A stretch of DNA of 34,739 nucleotides, taken from Gemmatimonadota bacterium. GTDB taxonomy: Bacteria; Gemmatimonadota; Gemmatimonadetes; Longimicrobiales; Gaopeijiaceae. Shown piece after piece: positions 7,963 to 14,929 of this stretch. Position numbers and translations under genes: made by a program. Location: contig VXOC01000340.1 in assembly GCA_009840215.1 (NCBI GenBank), forward strand, positions 1 to 34,739, read 5' to 3'. The notes below the pieces were generated by a model. It saw nothing but the letters and a program-made list of their open reading frames with translations, made no database searches and was not told the origin of the DNA. Position 1 is the first letter of the stretch. Each line of letters begins with the position of its first letter.

Positions 7963-8037
7963 GCTACCTCCCATATGCCCCGGCACCGCACCGGGCCGGG
8001 GATTCCGGCCGTGACGCGATGCCACTGGTCAACGCAT

Positions 8038-8072
8038 ATATAATAACGACTCCGACAGCAGTCCGTGGACAA
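8038..8072 (-). promoter_or_regulatory. Candidate promoter and operator of the small membrane protein gene
   Basis: Read on the minus strand, the near-palindrome GTCCACGGAC (8070-8061) within TTGTCCACGGACTG is followed after about 15 bases by the AT-rich TTATTATATATG, in which TATTAT matches a -10 at five of six positions. The same 12-13 base repeat occurs at 13538-13550 and 14339-14351. The -35 match is poor, so promoter and operator roles are tentative. Confidence 0.4.
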
Positions 8073-8133
8073 ACCTGCGCGGACAACGAGCGCCGCGGGC
8101 CCCGGACGCTCCGCAGCGGGGGAATGCCGGCAG

Positions 8134-9030
8134 TCAGTGAATCCACTCAAGGTCGACGCTGCCCAATACGGCGGTAATCTCGATTTCGACCTTGCGCTCG
8201 GCGCTCTCCCAGTTGGCCGACTGGTAGACCTTCCCGCGCTTCTCGAGTCCCTCGGTCTCGATGGACGCCAGCAGACTGCCCGGGCGCCGCAGCCTGACCC
8301 CGAGCGACCTGGGCACCTGAAGCCTGACGGCACCCAGTCCCATCTCCACGAGCAGTTGGCCGTCGCGGGGCCATTCACCGTCCAGCCGCAGCGTCACCGC
8401 ACCCAGGCCGGACTTCACCGTGATCTCTTCCGCGTTCAGGTTGCCCAGGCCGTGCACATCAAGGTCGGCGGCACCGACGGTGATGGCCGCCGACTCCATG
8501 GGTTCCCGATTCACTTCGTCGACCCGGACCCGGGATTCCGACGCTCCCGTGTTGATCTCCAGCTTCCTTACCGCCAGTCCCGTCAGGTCCAGTTCGGCCT
8601 GGCCGGCCCCGAAGCTCAGATCGAGGTCCATCGGCACACCAGGTGCGAGCGCCAGCTCCAGCGACGCCTCCCCGGGCCAGTCGTCGAAATCGGAGTTGCC
8701 GTTCCCGGTCGTCGACAGCCCCACCTCCAGCCGCCCGTTCGCGTACTCGGTCTTCGGCACCGACCAGGTCTCGTCGAAGTGGAAGAGGGCGTTGTACAGT
8801 TCGCCGCCTTGGCCGCGCCGCACCGTCAGCACACCCGCGCCGTACTCCACGTTCACGCGCAGCGCCTCCTCGCTCGTCACCTGTCGGGCGGCGGTGACGG
8901 TCTTCCAGCGCTGGGCGTCGAGATCGGCCGCACCAGCCGACACCGCGGCCACCAGCACGCCCCAGACCAGTCCGCCCCGAACCGCCGCCCTGCGCACGCG
9001 CGCACAGCCCCGTCCGTTCCGGGTCACCAT
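8134..9030 (-). CDS. Exported toastrack (DUF4097/LiaF-like) protein
   Basis: A 298-residue protein with a signal peptide (basic start, then GLVWGVLVAAVSAGAADLDAQ). The rest is a run of short beta strands of the form xLDVxxGxGxVxL, for example MDLDLSFGAGQAELDLTG, LEINTGASESRVRVDEV and VEMGLGAVRLQVP. This is the repeating pattern of toastrack/DUF4097 solenoids found in envelope-stress proteins such as LiaF/LiaI. The ATG at 9030 lies 6 bases after GGAGG and overlaps the stop of the previous gene by 7 bases. It is the last gene of a three-gene minus-strand operon that starts with an anti-sigma-like protein. Specific function is unknown; an envelope-stress role is inferred. Confidence 0.7.
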   Translation of the reverse strand: MVTRNGRGCARVRRAAVRGGLVWGVLVAAVSAGAADLDAQRWKTVTAARQVTSEEALRVNVEYGAGVLTVRRGQGGELYNALFHFDETWSVPKTEYANGRLEVGLSTTGNGNSDFDDWPGEASLELALAPGVPMDLDLSFGAGQAELDLTGLAVRKLEINTGASESRVRVDEVNREPMESAAITVGAADLDVHGLGNLNAEEITVKSGLGAVTLRLDGEWPRDGQLLVEMGLGAVRLQVPRSLGVRLRRPGSLLASIETEGLEKRGKVYQSANWESAERKVEIEITAVLGSVDLEWIH

Positions 9031-10613
9031 GGGCTCCCTCCGTCCTCACCCTCGCCGAAGTCATCGTAGGGGGTCGCCCAACGGGTCGGCCGCACGCCGC
9101 CGCGGGTGAGTATCACCGCCCCGAAACCCGTGGCCATTGCCAGCAGGAACCCCATTGTACCCGCGGCCTGGAGGAGCCCGCCCAGCCATCCGGTCAGCGG
9201 CAGGACCTGCAGCCAGCTGCCGGCCACCCAGGGGATGAACAGCGTGCCCAGCCCAAGAAGCCTGGTATACGACGGCCGGGCCGGGTCGGCGCGATTGAGC
9301 CAGCGGTAGCCCCGCCGGAGGACCCACCTGCCCACATGGTCGCTGACCCCCACGAGACCGACGAGCGCGGCCGCCAGCATCACGAGCGGGAAGAGCGGCA
9401 CCCAGACGATCAGGAGCGGTATCCCGAGCATTGTGGCCACCAGCACCGCGATCCCGATCAGGTAGGCGGGGCCGGCCGCGAAACCGCCGGCGAGCCCGAC
9501 GAGGGCACTTCGCGCCGGCTGGTGCGAAATGGCCCGGACCACGACCCCCACCCGTCCGCCTCCCAATGCAGTGGCGAGCCAGGTCAGGAGACCGACCAAC
9601 ACGAAGGCAATTAGGGTATCGAAGGTGAAATCCGAGGCACTGCGGACCTTCCGTACGAATCGGCTGCTGCCCCTTGAGCTCTGCGCCACCTGCAGTTCAC
9701 GCTGGAACTCGGCCCGAATCTGCGCTGCGGTCCGCATCTCCTCGCGACGCATCGTCTCGGTGATGTCGGCGACATCGCCCAGGACTCCGTCTGCCGTCTC
9801 TCCGTCCACCGAACCCAGACGGGAATCGACGAGGCGTGCGTCACCCTCGACAAGGCCACCCGGGCCAAGGAAGAGCGTTCCATCCACAACGATCACGTCG
9901 CCGCGTACCCGGCCCCGCACATCCAGCAGGCCGCCCACGAGCAGCATGTCTCCCGAGACCTGCGTTCCCGCTCGCACGACATGATCCTGGCCGACCAGCA
10001 CGGTCAGCGACTCGACATCGACGCCGTCGAGCGCCCTGACGAACGCCTCCTTGTTGCCGCTCAGGGCCATCGCCTGCAGCAGCGTCTGCCCGCTCTCCTC
10101 GTCCGGGGCCTGAGCGGCGGCGTGCACCTCCGCGAGGGTGCCGGAGAAGTAACCGCTCACCGCCGCCAGCAGGTTGCGGTCGGCCCCCTGCGCCCCCGGC
10201 TCCGGCTGCCACCCTCTCAATGCCTCGGCCAGGGGTCCGTCGGAAAGGGAAAGGACCTGGCTCAGCAGATCCCGCCACTGGCGGTCGGCCGCACCGTCGG
10301 GAACGTAGGATCCCAGCGACTCGCCGTTGACGCTGGCCTGGCCGCCCGAGAAGGTGATCGAAAGCTCCTCGCCGTCGTCGAACTCCAGGTGGAGCGAAGC
10401 CTCGGCCCCGGACACCTCGATACGGTTGGAGACGATGGTGCGCTCCTGCGCGCCGGCCGGGCCGGCCAGGAACGGGACGAAGAGCACACCGAGGCATGCC
10501 AGCATCGCCGCGCGGACTGCGGCCAAGCGCCGTCCGTGCGCCGCCCGGTGAGCGAAACGCGGTTTGGGCCGGAGACGCCGGGCGCCCCGGTCCGGATCGC
10601 TAAACGGATACAT
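9024..10613 (-). CDS. Membrane protein with polymer-forming (bactofilin-like) beta-helix domain
   Basis: A 529-residue protein with a signal peptide ending near AGPAGAQE. An exported region of about 180 residues follows. A right-handed beta-helix-like stretch (SGDMLLVGGLLDVRGRVRGDVIVVDGTLFL) then resembles polymer-forming/bactofilin repeats, and a C-terminal membrane part has about five or six helices (from about residue 310). The start at 10613 has GGAG 7 bases upstream and overlaps the anti-sigma-like gene by 14 bases; a longer in-frame start at 10646 has no such support. The combination of polymer-forming repeats and a polytopic domain is seen in uncharacterised bacterial envelope proteins. 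The operon suggests an envelope-stress or membrane-organising role; this is inference. Confidence 0.7.
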   Translation of the reverse strand: MYPFSDPDRGARRLRPKPRFAHRAAHGRRLAAVRAAMLACLGVLFVPFLAGPAGAQERTIVSNRIEVSGAEASLHLEFDDGEELSITFSGGQASVNGESLGSYVPDGAADRQWRDLLSQVLSLSDGPLAEALRGWQPEPGAQGADRNLLAAVSGYFSGTLAEVHAAAQAPDEESGQTLLQAMALSGNKEAFVRALDGVDVESLTVLVGQDHVVRAGTQVSGDMLLVGGLLDVRGRVRGDVIVVDGTLFLGPGGLVEGDARLVDSRLGSVDGETADGVLGDVADITETMRREEMRTAAQIRAEFQRELQVAQSSRGSSRFVRKVRSASDFTFDTLIAFVLVGLLTWLATALGGGRVGVVVRAISHQPARSALVGLAGGFAAGPAYLIGIAVLVATMLGIPLLIVWVPLFPLVMLAAALVGLVGVSDHVGRWVLRRGYRWLNRADPARPSYTRLLGLGTLFIPWVAGSWLQVLPLTGWLGGLLQAAGTMGFLLAMATGFGAVILTRGGVRPTRWATPYDDFGEGEDGGSPW

Positions 10614-11559
10614 ACCGATTCTCCGGTGGTGAGGCCTTGACGACATTCCTGTAGAGGATCCATGCAGAGAGGAAGGTGAGCACGCCGAGCAGGATCAGCC
10701 CGGCCACGAGATTGGGACCACTCGGGGTCCAGGCGTCCAGGAATCCGGAAACATGTCCCAGCGCGACGTTGGCGGAGGGGTTGCCGGCGATCGCGTCCGC
10801 CAGTTGCGAAAAGGCTCCGCCGACCCGGGTCTGTACGAAGCTCGCCACGTTGGACGCGGTCAGCAGCGGATTGCTGGAGAGCATGTGAAAGGTGACGAGG
10901 AACACCGCCACGGGACCCACCGCCATGCCGGAGGTCACCGCGAACCGGTCGCGGGGCGTAGGCCACCGCGAGCCGATCCAGGCCGTCGCGAGTTCCCGGA
11001 CGCGGGACGGCCCGGGCAGATGGCGAATACCCGCCAGCACACCGCCCGCCGTGCGAGCCACCTCCCGCCCCGCGGCCCGCTGCGCTTCCCGGACCTGCAC
11101 ACGCGCCATCACACCATCGGCAAAGCCCTCGGACGGCTCGAATCCGGGAAGGGACTCCAGTTCACCGAAGAGGCGTCGCCAGCCGGCGAGTGCGGCGGCC
11201 GCTTCGGTGTCCCTGGCCACGAAAGCGGTAAGCGCCCTGGCCTGCCGCGCCGTCAGCCCCTCGTCCAGGAGGGCCGCAAACACGTTGGGCATCGGCGTGG
11301 GACTGCCGCCGAGGCGCCGCCGCAACCGTACCCACCTGGACTCGGGCGTGTTCATGGACGCGAGCACACGCACCCGGAAATCGGCCGACGGGACATGCGC
11401 GGCCAATTCGTCCAGCGTGGCCAGCAGTGCCCTTTGGCCCTCCACATCCCTGGCGTACGCCGGGTCGGCGGCCAGTTCAGCCTCGCAGGCATCCCGCTCG
11501 GCGGCGCTCAGCGTACCGTCCAGGTACGCCAACATCCTTTCCGTCCGCGGATCCGCCAT
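10600..11559 (-). CDS. Anti-sigma-factor-like membrane protein
   Basis: A 319-residue protein that begins MADPRTERMLAYLDGTLSAAERDACEAELAADP, the typical opening of RskA/zf-HC2-type anti-sigma factors, but without the HxxxCxxC zinc ligands. A helical cytoplasmic part (to about residue 190) is followed by two hydrophobic segments: around TSGMAVGPVAVFLVTFHML and LVAGLILLGVLTFLSAWILY near the C-terminus. ATG 11559 follows GGAAAG; an in-frame ATG at 11583 after a stronger but more distant GAGGAGG is an alternative. No sigma factor gene lies next to it in the window, which is unusual. It heads an overlapping operon with the polymer-forming and toastrack proteins. Confidence 0.65.
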   Translation of the reverse strand: MADPRTERMLAYLDGTLSAAERDACEAELAADPAYARDVEGQRALLATLDELAAHVPSADFRVRVLASMNTPESRWVRLRRRLGGSPTPMPNVFAALLDEGLTARQARALTAFVARDTEAAAALAGWRRLFGELESLPGFEPSEGFADGVMARVQVREAQRAAGREVARTAGGVLAGIRHLPGPSRVRELATAWIGSRWPTPRDRFAVTSGMAVGPVAVFLVTFHMLSSNPLLTASNVASFVQTRVGGAFSQLADAIAGNPSANVALGHVSGFLDAWTPSGPNLVAGLILLGVLTFLSAWILYRNVVKASPPENRYVSV

Positions 11560-11688
11560 CGGTTCTTTCCGGTCGGTTCGCATCGACCTGCAGCTCCTCC
11601 TCTGGTTACTGGCACCAATACGATGTCCGCCACGCCGCGGTTTCACGCGCGGGCGTGAAGGAGCGTCTGCCCGGGAAACCCAATCAAT

Positions 11689-13425
11689 CTACGTGATCTT
11701 CACCGTCACGATGTCCGTGTCCAGGTACTGCTGATGGCGTACCGACGATGCGAAGTGACGCAGGAGCCGCAGGGAGATCTCGTGTTCCAGGGGTCCTTCG
11801 GACGGCGGATCTCCCATCAGCGCCATGCGATCCTCCAGATTGCCTTCGCCGAGCGAGGCCACGAATTCCATTTCGGCGCCCGCACCCTCCGGACGCACGT
11901 CCAGGCGAAGCCGGCGCGACTGCTCGCCGTCCAGGCCCTCGACCCTGTGGGCCGAAAGGACCTCGATGGTCTCCTCGGCCACGAGACGCATTCGCTGGAC
12001 CAACTGCTCCCCCCAGCGCTTACGGGAGGACATCCTGCCGAGAACCTCGTCGATCTTCGGGAGCGCCTCGGCGTTCAGCTCCGTCTCGATGCGCTTGCGG
12101 CGCGCGGAGGTCAACTCGAGGAATCCCGTCAGCGCCAGCGCGGCGAGACCGCCGGCGGCCATGCCGTTGCCGAGCAGTTCACCGACCCACCCCTCCAGTC
12201 CCCTTGGGAAGAAGATGTCGTGCTGGAACCCGGTTCCGATCCAGAAGGAGAGCCCGACGATCGCGGCCTTGCGGAAGTCCATTCCGTCCTGCACGACGAT
12301 CCTCATTCCCAGCGAAAAGAGGATTGCGATCATCACGAGCAGATACGACGCCGCCACGGGCCCCGGGATCGCCAGGAAGAGCGCCAGCGCCTTGGGCAAC
12401 AGCGTCAGGGCCAGGAAGAAGGCGCCGATGTAGATCCCCACCCGGCGCGACGCCACGCCGGTGACCTCCACGGTGGCCACGCCGGATGCGCAGGTGGTGT
12501 TCGGAACCGTGCCCGCCAGCCCGGAGAGGAGGTTTCCGACACCGTCGGCGGCGACTGCACCCTGCACGGAGCGGAAATCGGTTGCCCGAGGAGTGCGCCA
12601 GGAGACTTTCTGGATACCGACCACGTCGCCCACCGTTTCGATCGCCCCGACCAGCGTCACGAACACGAACGCCGGCAGCAGCGCCCAGAACGCCGGCCCC
12701 AGGTCGAAGGCAAAGCCCGGCCATCCGCCCTGCGGCAGTCCGAACCACGCCGCCTCGGCCACCCGCTCCACCTCGTAGAGCCCGTAGAACGAGGCGGCGA
12801 TACACCCCGCGACGACGCCCGAGATGGGGGCCCATCTGCGAACCCCGCCGGATCCTCGCAGCATCATGACGAGGGTGACGAGCAGAGTCGCGGCCGCACA
12901 GAGGTAGATGCCGGTCTCGCTCGCGCCTTCGGGCACCTCCTCGAGGAGTTCGGCGACGACGGGCATGATCGTCACCGCGATGAGCATCATCACCGTTCCG
13001 GCCACCGTCGGGGTGATGATCCGGCGCAGCAGCGACAGCCGCGCCGCCAGCAGGAACTGAACGAGCGAGGAGGCGATGAGCAGTGTCATCAGGAGGCCGG
13101 GACCGCCATCCGTCAGGGCGGTCACGCACACGGCGATGAACGCCCCCGACGTGACCATCAGCAGGATGTATCCCGATCCGAACCTCCCCACCCGCCGCGC
13201 CTGCATCATCGTGGTGATTCCGGAGATCGCAAGGGCCGCAAAGGCTGCCCACGCGAGATAGGCGTCGGTTCCCCCCGCGGCACGTACCACGACGACCGGG
13301 ATGAGAATGATCTCGCCCAGCTCGAGCATCATGAGCTGGAGTGCCAGAACGAGCGCGAGGCCGTGAGGGGGGTGCTCGTCAGGCTCGTAGCGGACGGTGG
13401 AAGCGCGTGGATTGGAATGGGCCAT
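11689..13425 (-). CDS. NCS2-family nucleobase permease with C-terminal ATPase-like domain
   Basis: A 578-residue protein. Residues about 20-430 form a nucleobase:cation symporter-2 (xanthine/uracil permease) core with about 12-14 hydrophobic segments. These include GAIETVGDVVGI and VQGAVAADGVGNLLSGLAGTVPNTTCASGVATVEVTGVASR, the conserved carboxylate and substrate-site region. The last 130 or so residues are soluble. RMRLVAEETIEVL and a final LRLLRHFASSVRHQQYLDTDIVTVKI resemble the first and last elements of GHKL ATPases, but clear G1/G2 boxes are absent, so this part looks degenerate. Start 13425 is preferred because the hydrophobic core follows soon after; the ribosome site is weak. Substrate is unknown. 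It is divergent from the LexA-like gene. Confidence 0.85.
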   Translation of the reverse strand: MAHSNPRASTVRYEPDEHPPHGLALVLALQLMMLELGEIILIPVVVVRAAGGTDAYLAWAAFAALAISGITTMMQARRVGRFGSGYILLMVTSGAFIAVCVTALTDGGPGLLMTLLIASSLVQFLLAARLSLLRRIITPTVAGTVMMLIAVTIMPVVAELLEEVPEGASETGIYLCAAATLLVTLVMMLRGSGGVRRWAPISGVVAGCIAASFYGLYEVERVAEAAWFGLPQGGWPGFAFDLGPAFWALLPAFVFVTLVGAIETVGDVVGIQKVSWRTPRATDFRSVQGAVAADGVGNLLSGLAGTVPNTTCASGVATVEVTGVASRRVGIYIGAFFLALTLLPKALALFLAIPGPVAASYLLVMIAILFSLGMRIVVQDGMDFRKAAIVGLSFWIGTGFQHDIFFPRGLEGWVGELLGNGMAAGGLAALALTGFLELTSARRKRIETELNAEALPKIDEVLGRMSSRKRWGEQLVQRMRLVAEETIEVLSAHRVEGLDGEQSRRLRLDVRPEGAGAEMEFVASLGEGNLEDRMALMGDPPSEGPLEHEISLRLLRHFASSVRHQQYLDTDIVTVKIT

Positions 13426-13537
13426 GAGTCCCGATCCGGGGCCGAAAACACGTGATCGACGCGCCAATGTGGGACTTGCGGGTATTCCAAACAAGCGTCC
13501 GGCGGCGATGCGTTACCGGCGGAATGCCGGGGGAGTC

Positions 13538-13550
13538 GGTCCACGGACTG
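13538..13550. repeat. CAGTCCGTGGAC repeat upstream of the LexA-like gene
   Basis: On the minus strand this reads CAGTCCGTGGACC. Its core GTCC-N2-GGAC (13539-13548) is a near-perfect 10-bp palindrome 50 bases before the LexA-like ATG. The same 12-mer occurs at 8060-8071 and 14339-14350, always outside genes. It could be the repressor's operator or a member of an extragenic repeat family. Confidence 0.5.
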
Positions 13551-13557
13551 CCAGGGG

Positions 13558-13586
13558 TTGCGGCACGGTGGCGCGGCCCCTATCGT
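13558..13586 (+). promoter_or_regulatory. Possible promoter of the LexA-like gene
   Basis: TTGCGG (13558-13563), a 17-base spacer and TATCGT (13581-13586) would place the transcript start within about 5 bases of the ATG at 13598. The mRNA would then be nearly leaderless, which fits the absence of a ribosome-binding site. The match to consensus is moderate. Confidence 0.35.
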
Positions 13587-13597
13587 TCGCGCGCGTC

Positions 13598-14338
13598 ATG
13601 TCCGCCACAAGCCCTTCTCCCCACTACTTCAAGCGCATGCCCAGCGGCTCAAAACCCCTCATCGCAAGCCACGGCTCGCCCGCCCCCCGAACCGCACCGG
13701 CACTGACCGATCTCGAACAGCGGATCCTCGACTACATGGTGCTCTACCTGCGCACCCACACCTACCAGCCCTCGATAAGGGAGATCGGCCACCACTTCGG
13801 GATCAAGAGTACGAAGACGATGTCGGAACTCCTCCAGTCGCTGGCGGAAAAAGGCGTCGTCGAGCGCGACCCGTCGCGTTCCCGCGGCATTCGCATTCTG
13901 GGGCTGGACCTCAACGCACAGACGGTGTCGCTGCCCTGCTACCGCGACCTGGGGGAGGCGGTTGCGGGTCTCCGGAGCGGCCGCGCCCAACACCGCGTCT
14001 GCCTCGACCGGCAGTTGGCCAGGCGCAGCGGCGGTTTCCTGGTGTACGCGCCCGGTGACAGGATGACGGCGGCCGGCATCGACAACGGGGACCTCCTGCT
14101 GATCCAGCCGGTGCGGGCCGAAGAGCTGACGGGCGGAGAGATCGTCGTGGCCCGGGTCCGGGGAGTAACCGACTACTACCAGCTCGAGAAGCGCGGCACC
14201 CAGCTGACTCTGCGCGCGGCCGGGGGCGAGCGGAAGGCCGTCGGCGGAACTGCACAGCCGGTCATCCTCGGCAGGGTGGCGGGCCTCTACCGCCATGTGA
14301 CACCGCTTCCCTTCACGGGCCCCCTGACCGCGCACTAA
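13598..14338 (+). CDS. LexA-family repressor lacking the self-cleavage residues
   Basis: A 246-residue protein. Residues about 36-101 are a LexA winged helix (LTDLEQRILDYMVLYL ... PSIREIGHHFGIKSTKTMSELLQSLAEKGVV), and residues about 112-235 align with the LexA S24 domain without gaps through the active site. The catalytic Ser of GDSM is Arg155 (GDRM, codon AGG). The catalytic Lys of TVKRL aligns with Tyr194, and the Ala-Gly cleavage bond aligns with Glu120-Ala121. It should therefore bind DNA and dimerise but not cleave itself on RecA activation. ATG 13598 is chosen because the conserved part follows and a near-leaderless promoter fits; ATG 13637 is possible. It may be a second, non-SOS LexA paralogue. 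Divergent from the NCS2 permease. Confidence 0.82.
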   Translation: MSATSPSPHYFKRMPSGSKPLIASHGSPAPRTAPALTDLEQRILDYMVLYLRTHTYQPSIREIGHHFGIKSTKTMSELLQSLAEKGVVERDPSRSRGIRILGLDLNAQTVSLPCYRDLGEAVAGLRSGRAQHRVCLDRQLARRSGGFLVYAPGDRMTAAGIDNGDLLLIQPVRAEELTGGEIVVARVRGVTDYYQLEKRGTQLTLRAAGGERKAVGGTAQPVILGRVAGLYRHVTPLPFTGPLTAH

Positions 14339-14408
14339 CAGTCCGTGGACAGGATCCCCCCGGCATTCACCGCTCTCGGTGCTCGCGGGGCCTTGTCCAC
14401 GAGCTGCT
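14339..14408. repeat. Inverted-repeat hairpin element after the LexA-like gene
   Basis: Directly after the stop codon, CAGTCCGTGGACAGG at the left is matched by an inverted near-copy at the right, which reads CAGCTCGTGGACAAGG on the minus strand. The core arms CGTGGACA (14344-14351) and TGTCCACG (14394-14401) are perfectly complementary. Inner CCCC/GGGG and CACCG-CTCT-CGGTG pairing allows one long hairpin. It could be a terminator of the LexA-like gene, or a small palindromic extragenic element with terminal inverted repeats; solo copies of the end sequence lie at 8060 and 13538. Confidence 0.5.
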
Positions 14409-14425
14409 AGCCCACCCCCGGCCTC

Positions 14426-14911
14426 GTGCCCGCCACAACCCCCGGCGACCCCGCCTTCGTCTGGATGGCGCGTGCCCTGGAACTGGCCCGGGCGGGGGCA
14501 CTGCGTGGCGAGGTCCCCGTAGGCGCCGTAGTCGTGCTGGACGGGGTGTTGCTCGCCGAGTCCCATAACCGCACGGTGGAGCGGTGCGACCCCACGGCCC
14601 ACGCCGAACTCCTCGCCATTCGCGCGGCCGCGCGCCAGCTGGGCGACTGGAGACTCACCAGGTGCACCCTGTACGTCACGCTGGAACCCTGTGCCCAGTG
14701 TGCGGGGGCGATCGTGCTGGCGCGTATCGCGCGCCTGGTCTTCGGTGCCGACGACCCGAAGGCGGGCATGGCCGGAAGCCTCGGAAACCTCGTACAGGAC
14801 CCGCGTCTGAACCACCGCGTGGAACTGCTCGGCGGAGTACTCGCCGATGAATCCTCGCGATTGTTGCGCAACTTCTTCCGGGCGCGCCGGAGGCAGGGCG
14901 GCCAACCCTGA
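14426..14911 (+). CDS. tadA: tRNA-specific adenosine deaminase (or close nucleoside deaminase)
   Basis: A 161-residue zinc deaminase. EVPVGAVVV near residue 30 is followed by the zinc site THAELLAI (His ligand and catalytic Glu) and LEPCAQCAGAI with the two Cys ligands, then the TadA-typical RLVFGADDPKAG and a C-terminal helix ending FFRARR. TadA converts A34 to inosine in tRNA-Arg(ACG). Length and motifs fit. GTG 14426 keeps the conserved FVWMARALELAR lead-in; ATG 14465 is a shorter option. No clear ribosome site is seen. The gene converges on nhaC with only 7 bases between the stop codons. Confidence 0.9.
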   Translation: MPATTPGDPAFVWMARALELARAGALRGEVPVGAVVVLDGVLLAESHNRTVERCDPTAHAELLAIRAAARQLGDWRLTRCTLYVTLEPCAQCAGAIVLARIARLVFGADDPKAGMAGSLGNLVQDPRLNHRVELLGGVLADESSRLLRNFFRARRRQGGQP

Positions 14912-14929
14912 CGTTACGTCATGGTTGCC
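14900..14929. terminator. Shared hairpin between convergent tadA and nhaC
   Basis: CAACC-C-TGACG (14903-14913), loop TTA and CGTCA-T-GGTTG (14917-14927) form a stem with one mismatch. The tadA stop (14909-14911) and the nhaC stop (complement of 14919-14921) lie opposite each other in the stem. It is a likely bidirectional end point, although no T-tract is present. Confidence 0.45.

Noticed and set aside
11734-13455. Long open frame of about 573 codons on the plus strand
   Set aside because: It lies opposite the NCS2 permease and reads as Arg/Gly/His-rich sequence without any family pattern; it is a by-product of high GC content.
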